Shown here piece by piece: positions 1-12,210 of a DNA stretch of 64,000 bases; position 1 is the stretch's first letter; every line of letters begins with the position of its first letter. A program made the position numbers and the translations under genes. Under the pieces are notes generated by a model. It saw only the letters and a program-made list of their open reading frames with translations, ran no database searches and was not told where the DNA came from. The stretch comes from Imbroritus primus. GTDB lineage: Bacteria; Pseudomonadota; Gammaproteobacteria; Burkholderiales; Burkholderiaceae. Where the stretch lies: contig AKCV02000022.1 of NCBI GenBank assembly GCA_000272025.2, forward strand, positions 62,001 through 126,000, given 5' to 3'.

Positions 1-6107
<6,107 letters not shown>

Positions 6108-6114
6108 GTATGCT

Positions 6115-6149
6115 ATGTTTGTTATATTCTACTTGCTTGTCAAGCAGAA
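6115..6149 (-). promoter_or_regulatory. Candidate hsd promoter with palindromic operator
   Basis: On the minus strand a TTGACA hexamer (6143-6138) lies upstream of AT-rich candidates for a -10 element: TATAAC at 6126-6121 and AACATA at 6119-6114. A perfect 13-base palindrome TGCTTGTCAAGCA (6134-6146) overlaps the -35. This is a reasonable binding site for the XRE domain fused to HsdM. The exact -10 is uncertain because none combines ideal spacing and sequence. Confidence 0.4.
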
Positions 6150-6194
6150 TTTGGCGATGGGGCGCCCCACCGCCTCCGGAATAGGAGAGCAGGC

Positions 6195-6704
6195 ATGAGC
6201 GGGAACCGATGGGACACGGCTGGCGTGCCGCACAAGGGGTGGACGTGTGTTGACGTCGTCGACTTGCGGGCCGACGGCGGTCCGGCAGACGAAACCGATT
6301 ACGCCACCTGCCAGATGTGCGGTAACGAGAAGATCCGCTACGTCCACATCATGGAGCACCCGGATCTGGACGAGAACTTTGAAGTCGGCTGCGTCTGTGC
6401 CGAGAAGATGAGCGACGACTACGAGGGGCCGAAACGGCGAGAGACCAAGTTGCGAAACCGGGCAGCCCGCCGAACCCGCTGGCTGCAGCGCAAGTGGCGG
6501 GGCTCCGCCAAGGGGAACAGCTTCCTCAACCTCGAAGGCTACAACCTGGTGGTTTATCCGACGAAGACGAGGCGCTGGGGCTACAAGATCGGAGACCGAT
6601 TCGGTCCGAGAACATACCCGACGGCCAATGAAGCCAAGCTGGCGTTGTTCGATGACTTCTGGGTGGCGACCCAGGACGACGAACGGCTGTGGGCCAGTGA
6701 TTGA
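6195..6704 (+). CDS. Conserved hypothetical protein with CxxC/CxC zinc-like motif
   Basis: Protein of 169 residues preceded by a clear ribosome site (AGGAGAGCAGGC then ATG); the frame is open upstream but antisense to hsdM. It has C18, a CxxC pair at 39-42 and a CxC pair at 66-68. Between the pairs is an aromatic and histidine-rich stretch ([10 protein letters not shown]), so a small zinc-ribbon fold is likely. The middle (about 80-105) is very rich in Arg and Lys, compatible with nucleic acid contact. It resembles an unnamed family seen in many bacteria and mobile regions. No function is known to me. It diverges from hsdM and is followed 20 bases later by the DUF3223 gene, with which it may be co-transcribed. 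Confidence 0.8.
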   Translation: MSGNRWDTAGVPHKGWTCVDVVDLRADGGPADETDYATCQMCGNEKIRYVHIMEHPDLDENFEVGCVCAEKMSDDYEGPKRRETKLRNRAARRTRWLQRKWRGSAKGNSFLNLEGYNLVVYPTKTRRWGYKIGDRFGPRTYPTANEAKLALFDDFWVATQDDERLWASD

Positions 6705-6724
6705 TGAGCCGGGAGAAATGAGAA

Positions 6725-7471
6725 ATGGCTAAACCTGTCGTAATAGGCTCACGGAGCTTCCGGACCCAGAGCGGCGCCCTCGACCACTATAAGGCGCTGC
6801 TTCATAGGTATCAGGACGGTCAGCGGATCGTCGACCCGGCTGACCACACAGATCTGGTGGCGCTCATCGAGCGCTTTGACCCGGTGCTCGATGCTGTCGG
6901 GGAACCCACAAAAGGTGCCGGCCAGATTGCTCACTTTGAGCGACGCCTGAATACCGGGACCGGCTGGAGCACGTCAGGGTTCTGGATTGTTCGGCAGGAC
7001 GGTACTGAAACCGACTTCTCGTACATCGATGCGGTCAAGGGCAAACCGAAGGGGCGGTCCCAAGATTTCTACAACGCGTGTCGGCAGGCGGTCGCGCTCG
7101 ATCTCGTCCTCGCCAAGAAGCAGGCGTTTGCCCAGTATGGCGACGATCAGGGCCGGGTTGAGTGTGAGTTGACCGGAAGGATGGTCACCATCGACGACGC
7201 ACACCTTGACCACGCATGGCCGTACTTCTCGCACATGGTGAGTGGATTTCGAGCTGCCAGGGGCTGGTCGAGGGACATCCCGGACGGCATCGTTTCCGCC
7301 CCGGCTGACGGCCAGACCACCGCAACATTCGTGGACAGCGCCGTGACTGAGGCATTCCGAGCGTTCCACCATGACCAAGCGGTCCTTCGGATTCTCAGCC
7401 GGGAAGCAAACCTGCAGACCGCGAGTTCGGCTCGCCGGCCAAAAGTTGCACGGCCAGTCCGGCTGGCGTGA
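6725..7471 (+). CDS. DUF3223 domain-containing protein
   Basis: Protein of 248 residues with a GGGAG ribosome site upstream. The N-terminal half shows the DUF3223 (plant DCL-like) pattern: a short strand with FRTQSGALDHYKALL, then DLVALIERF, then a GAGQIAHFERR segment and a strand FWIVRQDGTETDFSYIDAVK at about 86-105. That domain is found in bacterial accessory proteins of mostly unknown role and in chloroplast rRNA-processing proteins. The C-terminal half is alpha-helical with no recognised motif. It sits immediately after the Cys-motif gene and before the tmRNA-like repeat, so it belongs to the accessory block. No function is claimed. Confidence 0.7.
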   Translation: MAKPVVIGSRSFRTQSGALDHYKALLHRYQDGQRIVDPADHTDLVALIERFDPVLDAVGEPTKGAGQIAHFERRLNTGTGWSTSGFWIVRQDGTETDFSYIDAVKGKPKGRSQDFYNACRQAVALDLVLAKKQAFAQYGDDQGRVECELTGRMVTIDDAHLDHAWPYFSHMVSGFRAARGWSRDIPDGIVSAPADGQTTATFVDSAVTEAFRAFHHDQAVLRILSREANLQTASSARRPKVARPVRLA

Positions 7472-7518
7472 CCCGCTCCGGTCGCCTGCGATCGGGCCAG
7501 AGTAGACGTCTGGCGGAC

Positions 7519-7553
7519 GCGGGTTCAATTCCTCAAATGGGAATCGAACTGGC
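7519..7553 (+). repeat. Direct repeat copy A, resembling the 3' end of tmRNA/tRNA (att-like)
   Basis: The sequence around 7514-7532 contains CGGACGCGGGTTCAATTCC, which reads like the T-arm near the 3' end of ssrA (tmRNA), a common integration target. Over 35 bases (7519-7553) it matches the segment at 10862-10896 at 28 positions by hand alignment, in the same orientation. The acceptor stem partner and CCA end are not preserved, so this is not a working RNA gene. Interpretation as an attachment-site remnant is inference. Confidence 0.5.
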
Positions 7554-7638
7554 GTCCCGTCTGATGCGCTAGGTTGATGACCTGGCCGGAGCAGAACTGA
7601 TAGGATTCTCAGCAGTAGGGGCTGGATTCCGCACCTTT

Positions 7639-7749
7639 CCGCAGGAGTTCGCAGCGGCTCTAAGGCGCTGAGTTACATAGGTTTGGCGCAGGGTTCCACC
7701 CCACCCAGACCCCGCAGGAGTTCGAATCTTTCCGCACGAACCCGCAGGA
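7639..7749 (+). repeat. Short direct repeats CCGCAGGAGTTCG
   Basis: Two identical 13-base copies lie at 7639-7651 and 7712-7724, 73 bases apart. A truncated copy (CCGCAGGA) is at 7742-7749. They lie between the att-like repeat and the end of the AbiEi-like gene. Such arm-type repeats can bind integrases or excisionases, but nothing here proves that. Confidence 0.5.
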
Positions 7750-7912
7750 ACCCTCACCAGCCCGCACGGCCCGATGCCAGGCCATTGATTTTCAACAAAC
7801 TGCTTGATCGGTCCGCGCTTGCGGACTGCGGACTTTCAGTCGGCCGGAAATCTGGCTCGCCCAGACGGCCTCCGGTCCCACCACGTTGCAAATCGTCGGT
7901 AATTGTCGATAT

Positions 7913-8530
7913 CTACCGACGAATCGGAACGAGCGCCGATGTGAGAACGCCGTTCTGGATTGCCTCCACCATCCACGGCGGCAGGTGCGTTCGGGTTTCG
8001 AGCACGGTGTTCCAGTGATCCTGCCCGATATGAACGGCCAACTTGCTGACCACGTGTTCAGCGAAGTCCGGGCCGAGCCATTCAAGCACTCTGACGATAT
8101 CGCCGGCGAGACTGTCGCCCAGCACCAGCATCCACTTGGGCACACGGCGGATCTCGATGACTTGCTTGCCGAGATTGAGGGTCCGCGCGCGGCCGTCGGT
8201 CAAATAGATCTGTCGGACGGGGACCTGCGTGGTCAGCCCCAGTGCATTGGCCGCTGCCGCACCGTGACGGACGATGGCGTGTCCAGTGATGTCTGCGAGC
8301 GATTGGATCATCTTGTCGACCGGTGGTGGGACCGGGCCGAAACGGCTGGCTGTCACGGTGACGTACAGGCCGCGCGCCACACGCATCAACCGTCCGCACC
8401 TTGCCAAGCGAGCCAGCTCACGCGACGCCTGATTACCACTGACCATGCACCGCAGATCCAGACTTCTGATCAAAACCCCCTCTGGCTGTGCGTCGAGCCA
8501 TTGGCTGACGAATTCAGCTGGACTGGGCAT
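7913..8530 (-). CDS. AbiEi-like (DUF6088) type IV antitoxin homologue, without adjacent toxin
   Basis: Protein of 205 residues from the ATG at 8530. The N-terminus is a winged-helix-like region (LIRSLDLRCMVSGNQASREL, then GRLMRVARGLYV). It is followed by the conserved core ITGHAIVRHGAAAANALGLT and VRQIYLTDGRARTLNLG, typical of DUF6088/AbiEi antitoxins. AbiEi proteins repress their own operon and counter an AbiEii nucleotidyltransferase toxin; none is present downstream. The start lies 17 bases inside the end of the upstream HTH gene, so translation is probably coupled. Either the toxin was lost or this protein now serves another gene in the cluster. Confidence 0.72.
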   Translation of the reverse strand: MPSPAEFVSQWLDAQPEGVLIRSLDLRCMVSGNQASRELARLARCGRLMRVARGLYVTVTASRFGPVPPPVDKMIQSLADITGHAIVRHGAAAANALGLTTQVPVRQIYLTDGRARTLNLGKQVIEIRRVPKWMLVLGDSLAGDIVRVLEWLGPDFAEHVVSKLAVHIGQDHWNTVLETRTHLPPWMVEAIQNGVLTSALVPIRR

Positions 8531-8729
8531 GCTCCGCGACCGACTGGCTGGTTGAAATCTGCAAGCACGACTCCTCGTAGGCCTCGATGTCGACCTGGCG
8601 GTAAGCCACCCGGCCACAGAGCTTCAGGAATTTGGGTCCGATCCCGACGCTGCGCCAGCGTTCCAGGGTGGCCTCGCTGATGTTCCAGCGGGCGGCCAGT
8701 TGTTTTTGGTTGAGGTGGACGACGTCCAT
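8514..8729 (-). CDS. AlpA/excisionase-like helix-turn-helix protein
   Basis: Small protein of 71 residues with a strong ribosome site (AAGGAGA, 6 bases before ATG). Residues 6-50 form a MerR/AlpA-like helix-turn-helix: LNQKQLAARWNISEATLERW, then a wing IGPKFLKLCGRVAYRQVDIE. Proteins of this kind act as small transcription regulators or recombination directionality factors in integrative elements. Its C-terminal end overlaps the start of the AbiEi-like gene. An upstream in-frame ATG exists but lacks the ribosome site, so the shorter form was preferred. Confidence 0.8.
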   Translation of the reverse strand: MDVVHLNQKQLAARWNISEATLERWRSVGIGPKFLKLCGRVAYRQVDIEAYEESCLQISTSQSVAEHAQSS

Positions 8730-8814
8730 CTTGGTCTCCTTCCGAATGAGTTGGCAGGAGTCCATGAAGGCGCTGTTCGGCCGACGAGCCAAGGGATTCT
8801 TCTGTGGATCTGAG

Positions 8815-9015
8815 TTATGCGTCGTCTGGCGGCAGTGGAGTGTCGAGTTCTACCGAGACGTCCCCAACCAGCGATTGAACACGTCGCACCTGCTCGGCAG
8901 TGATAGGCTGCAACCGTTCGGGGTGCGCTGCGATGTCCCGCTCGAGGAAATCCAGAATGACCTTCTCGGGTGAGCTGATGATGGCAGTTTCCGCATCGTC
9001 TGCATCTTTCTTCAT
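8815..9015 (-). CDS. Small protein resembling the C-terminal domain of PrlF antitoxins
   Basis: Protein of 66 residues whose ATG overlaps the stop of the fic gene (ATGA). The central part, VILDFLERDIAAHPERLQPI, and the tail LVGDVSVELDTPL closely follow the pattern of the C-terminal half of PrlF/SohA antitoxins, which binds the YhaV ribonuclease. The AbrB-like N-terminal DNA-binding half is missing. No YhaV gene is nearby. Its coupling to fic suggests it may be the immunity or regulatory partner of Fic, which would be a new pairing. It has no FicA-type (S/T)xxxE(G/N) motif. The family call is from remembered PrlF sequences, not from a search. Confidence 0.6.
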   Translation of the reverse strand: MKKDADDAETAIISSPEKVILDFLERDIAAHPERLQPITAEQVRRVQSLVGDVSVELDTPLPPDDA

Positions 9016-10148
9016 GCGCCTTCCCCCGGTACAGACTCAACCAATACATAGCTGGTGCTACGCCCACCTGCATCCGATTTCCGCAGCACGCCCCGCGCAA
9101 GCAAGTCGTTGATATCGCGCAGCGCCGTGTCCGGCGAGCACTTGGCAATGGCGGCCCACTTGCTGCTGGTGAGCTTGCCTTCGAAGCCGTCGAGCAGCTT
9201 GTTCAGCAACTTCACCTGCCGCTCGTTGAGTGGTGTGGTTGCCCAGCGCTGCCAGAACCGCGTCTTGGTCAATACGGCATCGAGCGTGTGCTGCGCCTGA
9301 TCAACGGCACGATGGAGGGTGTCGAGGAACCAGGCAAGCCACTCGGTGACGTCCATCGACCGCTTCTGTGTCCGCTCCAGGATGTCGTAGTAGGCCTTCC
9401 GCTCTCGCTGGATCTGCGCCGAGAGGCTGTAAAAGCGTTGCGGGCTGCCGTCGGCGCGCGCCAGTAGTAGATCGCCAATGGCACGGGCGATACGGCCATT
9501 GCCATCGTCGAAGGGATGCAGGGTGACGAACCACAGATGGCCAAGGCCAGCTTTGATCAGCGCCGGTTCGTTCGATGCACCATTCAGCCAGTCGAGGAAA
9601 CGGCTGGTTTCGGCCTCTAGGCGATCGGCGGGCGGCGCTTCGAAATGCACCCGCTGGCGGCCGATGGGGCCGGACACCACCTGCATCGGGCCGGTAGCAT
9701 CATCGCGCCAGCCGCCGACCTTGATCCTAGAGAGACCGGAGTAGCCAGTAGGAAACAGCGCGGCATGCCAGCCGAACAACCGTTCCCGCGTTACCGATGC
9801 CTGGCAGTTGGCCGTGGCGTCGAGCACCATCTCGACCACGCCCTCGACGTGACGATCGACCGGGGCCAGGGCACCGATATCCACGCCCAGTCTGCGGGCG
9901 ATGGACGAGCGCACGGATTCGACGTTGAGCTGCTCACCCTCGATCTCGCTGGTCTTGACCACGTCCTCGGTCAGTGCGGCCAGGCTCGCCTGATCGCGCA
10001 GGGCCATGCCCACGTCGGCCAGGCGGCCCATCAATAGCCCCTGGGCGCGACTGACCTCGGCCATGGGTCCAGCCAACGCTGCCAGGTCGAAGCGCCAGTT
10101 CGGCCAGTCACTGGCCTGCCAGATGTATTTGCAATCTCCGCTATTCAT
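9012..10148 (-). CDS. fic: Fic family protein (DUF4172 N-terminus, Fic core, winged-helix tail)
   Basis: Protein of 378 residues. Fic enzymes transfer AMP or other phosphate-containing groups to target hydroxyls. The N-terminus (YIWQASDWPNWRFD) matches DUF4172. An inhibitory motif TSEIEG at 66-71 fits the (S/T)xxxE(G/N) pattern, which marks a self-inhibited class II Fic. The catalytic loop HPFDDGNGRIAR at 211-222 is complete. Residues about 325-370 (LTSSKWAAIAKCSPDTALRD and following wing) form a winged helix-turn-helix, so the protein may bind DNA. The start ATG at 10148 sits inside a palindrome. The gene leads a leftward cluster with the PrlF-like, AlpA-like and AbiEi-like genes. Confidence 0.92.
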   Translation of the reverse strand: MNSGDCKYIWQASDWPNWRFDLAALAGPMAEVSRAQGLLMGRLADVGMALRDQASLAALTEDVVKTSEIEGEQLNVESVRSSIARRLGVDIGALAPVDRHVEGVVEMVLDATANCQASVTRERLFGWHAALFPTGYSGLSRIKVGGWRDDATGPMQVVSGPIGRQRVHFEAPPADRLEAETSRFLDWLNGASNEPALIKAGLGHLWFVTLHPFDDGNGRIARAIGDLLLARADGSPQRFYSLSAQIQRERKAYYDILERTQKRSMDVTEWLAWFLDTLHRAVDQAQHTLDAVLTKTRFWQRWATTPLNERQVKLLNKLLDGFEGKLTSSKWAAIAKCSPDTALRDINDLLARGVLRKSDAGGRSTSYVLVESVPGEGA

Positions 10149-10175
10149 GCGGAGATTATGGGCCGCAATCTCCGC
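10131..10175 (-). promoter_or_regulatory. Three copies of GCAATCTCCGC around the fic start codon (candidate operator)
   Basis: GCAATCTCCGC occurs at 10131-10141 and 10165-10175, with an inverted core GCGGAGATT at 10149-10157. The first and inverted copies form a perfect 9-base inverted repeat with a 7-base loop that contains the fic start codon. In RNA this would be a hairpin hiding the initiation site; in DNA it looks like a repressor site. The winged helix of Fic itself, the AlpA-like protein or the AbiEi-like protein could be the binder. Confidence 0.55.
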
Positions 10176-10250
10176 ACACGCAAGTCTTTCCCCGCATATA
10201 GCGCGGTGAATAGGGCGCCATTCGCCGCATGGAGGGCTGCCCTGCCCAGG

Positions 10251-10342
10251 AATGGGTGTAAATGGGTGTCTTTTTGGTTGCCTGCTGGGGATGACCTCCC
10301 GCCTTTCGAATATTTCGCCTATTCGTTTATTTCGGTTAATAC
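10251..10342 (+). promoter_or_regulatory. Repeat-rich divergent promoter region upstream of the HTH antitoxin gene
   Basis: AATGGGTGT is repeated at 10251-10259 and 10261-10269, exactly one helical turn apart. ATTTCG or ATTCG occurs at 10312-10317, 10321-10325 and 10329-10334, spaced 8 to 9 bases, running into an AT-rich TTAATACT that could supply a -10 element (TAATAC at 10337-10342). Phased short repeats over a promoter are typical of autoregulated antitoxin-like genes. The -35 element is unclear. Confidence 0.4.
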
Positions 10343-10382
10343 TCCCTCCCATGATGCTGTTTGAAGCTCCCAGGAGGCTGCC

Positions 10383-10847
10383 ATGACCACACTCTCTCCC
10401 ACCCATTCGTTGCCCACGGCCGAAGAAGTTGCCATCGCCCGCGAGAGCGGCCGGGCGCTGTCCGCCTTCTTGCAGACTCGCGCGGAAACCCAGCAGATCG
10501 AGATCTTCGACGACAAGGGAGCGTCCCATCCGGTCCGCGTCCCGGTGTCGGCGCTGCGGCTGCTCGTGGACATCCTGACCGAAATCGGTGAGGGCAATGC
10601 GGTCAGCATCATCCCGATCCACGCCGAACTGACGACCCAAGACGCAGCGGACGTGCTGAACGTTTCGCGACCCTTCCTCGTGCAGTTGCTGGAGCGCGGC
10701 GAGATCCCGTTCCACAAGATCGGCACGCACCGCCGCGTCCGCTACCAGGACGTGATCGCGTACAAGGAGCGGATCGACGCTGAGCGCAGCAAGGCCCTCA
10801 ATGCACTGGCGGAGCAGGCCCAGGCGCTCAGGATGGGGTACGACTAA
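10383..10847 (+). CDS. Helix-turn-helix (excisionase-type) antitoxin-like protein, toxin partner missing
   Basis: Protein of 154 residues with a strong ribosome site (AGGAGG, 5 bases before ATG). The C-terminal half holds an excisionase-family helix-turn-helix: LTTQDAADVLNVSRPFLVQL, then a wing IPFHKIGTHRRVRYQDVIAY at about 102-121. The N-terminal half (AEEVAIARESGRALSAFLQT and on) matches antitoxins normally followed directly by a PIN-domain ribonuclease. Here no PIN gene follows: the tmRNA-like repeat begins 15 bases after the stop codon, so the toxin may have been lost at that junction. It diverges from fic across a region of 234 bases. Confidence 0.8.
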   Translation: MTTLSPTHSLPTAEEVAIARESGRALSAFLQTRAETQQIEIFDDKGASHPVRVPVSALRLLVDILTEIGEGNAVSIIPIHAELTTQDAADVLNVSRPFLVQLLERGEIPFHKIGTHRRVRYQDVIAYKERIDAERSKALNALAEQAQALRMGYD

Positions 10848-10861
10848 CGAGCCTTACGGGC

Positions 10862-10896
10862 GCGGGTTCGATTCCGCGTTTGGGAACTGAACTGGC
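10862..10896 (+). repeat. Direct repeat copy B, tRNA/tmRNA T-arm-like (att-like)
   Basis: GCGGGTTCGATTCC at its left end is a textbook T-arm. Over 35 bases it matches copy A (7519-7553) at 28 positions in the same orientation. It lies 15 bases after the HTH antitoxin-like gene. With copy A it brackets the fic module. The match is too degenerate for a recent duplication, so an old or related-element insertion is more likely. Confidence 0.5.
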
Positions 10897-11081
10897 CTTG
10901 GAAAGCAGACGAGGTTGAACGCCATTTCCGGCGACCAATCTGGGCAAAAAACCTGCTTGATTGTCCGCAGATTCGTCTGTCAACCCCCGCTTTTCGCACC
11001 AGTACGCAGGGCTTCGCAACTTGCCAGAACGCCGGTATCGCGTACTTTCAATAGTCGTTTGATGCGGGGTATCATCCCACC

Positions 11082-11157
11082 ACCATTTCACCGCATCACC
11101 AAAGAACACCAAAAACAACGCAAGACATTCAATCAACGGGCCTTCGGGCCCGTTTTT
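11082..11157 (+). ncRNA. Candidate small RNA with intrinsic terminator
   Basis: A possible promoter, TTTCAA (11046-11051) with an 18-base spacer to TATCAT (11070-11075), would start transcription near 11082. The transcript would be roughly 76 bases and end at the terminator at 11135-11157. No coding frame fits inside it. The region could instead be the untranslated end of the HTH antitoxin transcript or of a gene lost at the junction. Confidence 0.3.
11135..11157 (+). terminator. Rho-independent terminator
   Basis: A perfect 8-base-pair stem AACGGGCC / GGCCCGTT closed by a TTCG tetraloop is followed by a run of T on the plus strand. Confidence 0.9.
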
Positions 11158-11484
11158 CATGTGCGGCGCGGTAGTGGCTGAGGGGCCCACCTCCTTATCA
11201 AAGCCCACACGAGATACACGTGAGGTCGTGCACGGCAGAGCACGTGCAGTGCCTGGACGGGAGACGACAACAACCCGGATGCTCCTCGCGCCTTGATCGA
11301 TCAGTTGCCATCATGGCCGGCGGGCTGGCTCATTCCAGCCTGCACCAGAGCTTGCCCGCCGGTAAAGTGGCGCGCAGAATGAACGCTGCGTGACCTGATC
11401 GCTTCGTTGCGCCGCTCCCTCAGGCGACGATCCAGTCGCGCTTGCGGGATCACGCTCGCCTAACCCGTTGCCGAGGACATCACC

Positions 11485-11931
11485 ATGCCGACAGGAACCG
11501 TTCGCCTCCATCGCGTGCTGCGCGCACCGCCAGAACGTATCTATCGCGCCTTCACCGACCCCGACGCCATGGTCAAGTGGCTGCCGCCAAACGGCTTCAC
11601 CGCCAAGGTCCATCAGATGGATGCCCGCGTCGGAGGCACTTATCGCATGTCGTTCACCAATTTCTCGAACGGGCAGAGCCACGCGTTCGGCGGCGAGTAC
11701 CTGGAACTCGTTCCCGAGGTGCGCCTGCGCTACACCGACCGCTTCGATGACCCGAACCTACCCGGCGAGATGATCACGACTATCACGCTCAAGCCGGTAT
11801 CGTGCGGTACGGAACTCACGGCAGTTCAGGAAGGGATCCCGGATGTCATCCCGGAAGAAAGCTGCTATCTCGGCTGGCAGGAATCGCTCGCCCTGCTGGC
11901 CAAGCTGGTCGAGGCGGAGATTCCGGGCTGA
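11485..11931 (+). CDS. SRPBCC / AHSA1-type START-fold protein
   Basis: Protein of 148 residues, preceded by a GAGGA ribosome site. The opening (VRLHRVLRAPPERIYRAFTD) and PDAMVKWLPP are the signature of AHSA1-type SRPBCC proteins, which have a deep hydrophobic ligand cavity. The middle (GGTYRMSFTNFSNG, then FGGEYLELVPEVRLRYTDRF) and the C-terminal helix (YLGWQESLALLAKLVEAEIP) complete the fold. Such proteins are stand-alone stress or ligand-binding proteins of mostly unassigned role. It is monocistronic here. It is the first gene of ordinary chromosomal character after the accessory region. Confidence 0.88.
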   Translation: MPTGTVRLHRVLRAPPERIYRAFTDPDAMVKWLPPNGFTAKVHQMDARVGGTYRMSFTNFSNGQSHAFGGEYLELVPEVRLRYTDRFDDPNLPGEMITTITLKPVSCGTELTAVQEGIPDVIPEESCYLGWQESLALLAKLVEAEIPG

Positions 11932-12210
11932 GATGCCGTCGGCCAACGTTCGGTTAGCCGCGCGCTTCCGTCGGCTTTATTCCAGCCCGCCTGCGGCTTC
12001 CAAGGTCGCCGCGGCGTCGGCTCACCCCTGCTTTATGCCTCGACGGCGCATTGGAGAGCCAGCGCCTCGCCAGCGTTTGGCCTGCTCCATATCCCTTCCG
12101 GGACGGCTCATCAAGCCGGGCGAAGCCCTGCCTGTAGGAAGCCGCCGACTTCTCCCCGCCTCTCACTCATCCTAAGATAGACGCTGCCGCGCCGCCGACA
12201 GGAGTCAGGA

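Larger units (their letters stand above)
7472..7912. other. Gene-free junction with repeats between accessory blocks
   Basis: No convincing coding frame is present in these 441 bases. The stretch holds the tmRNA-like direct repeat (7519-7553), two exact copies of CCGCAGGAGTTCG (7639-7651 and 7712-7724) with a partial third at 7742-7749, and a short sequence at 7797-7816 (AAACTGCTTGATCGGTCCGC). That short sequence recurs in similar form at 10950-10968. Together they mark a likely integration or recombination junction. The gene that should follow the AbiEi-like antitoxin in a complete type IV module, an AbiEii-type nucleotidyltransferase, is absent here. Confidence 0.6.
10848..11484. other. Gene-free junction between the accessory block and the chromosome
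   Basis: No convincing gene is present in these 637 bases. They contain att-like repeat copy B (10862-10896), a second short repeat (10950-10968), a candidate small transcript ending in a strong terminator (11082-11157), and about 320 further bases with no recognisable feature before the SRPBCC gene. The stretch most likely marks the right end of the accessory region. Confidence 0.55.

Noticed and set aside
7511-7560. Possible tRNA or tmRNA gene
   Set aside because: Only a T-arm-like piece is present. No acceptor stem, anticodon arm or CCA end can be folded around it, so it was kept as an att-like repeat.
7639-7749. Possible CRISPR array from CCGCAGGAGTTCG repeats
   Set aside because: Only two full copies, short repeat, unequal spacing and no cas genes.
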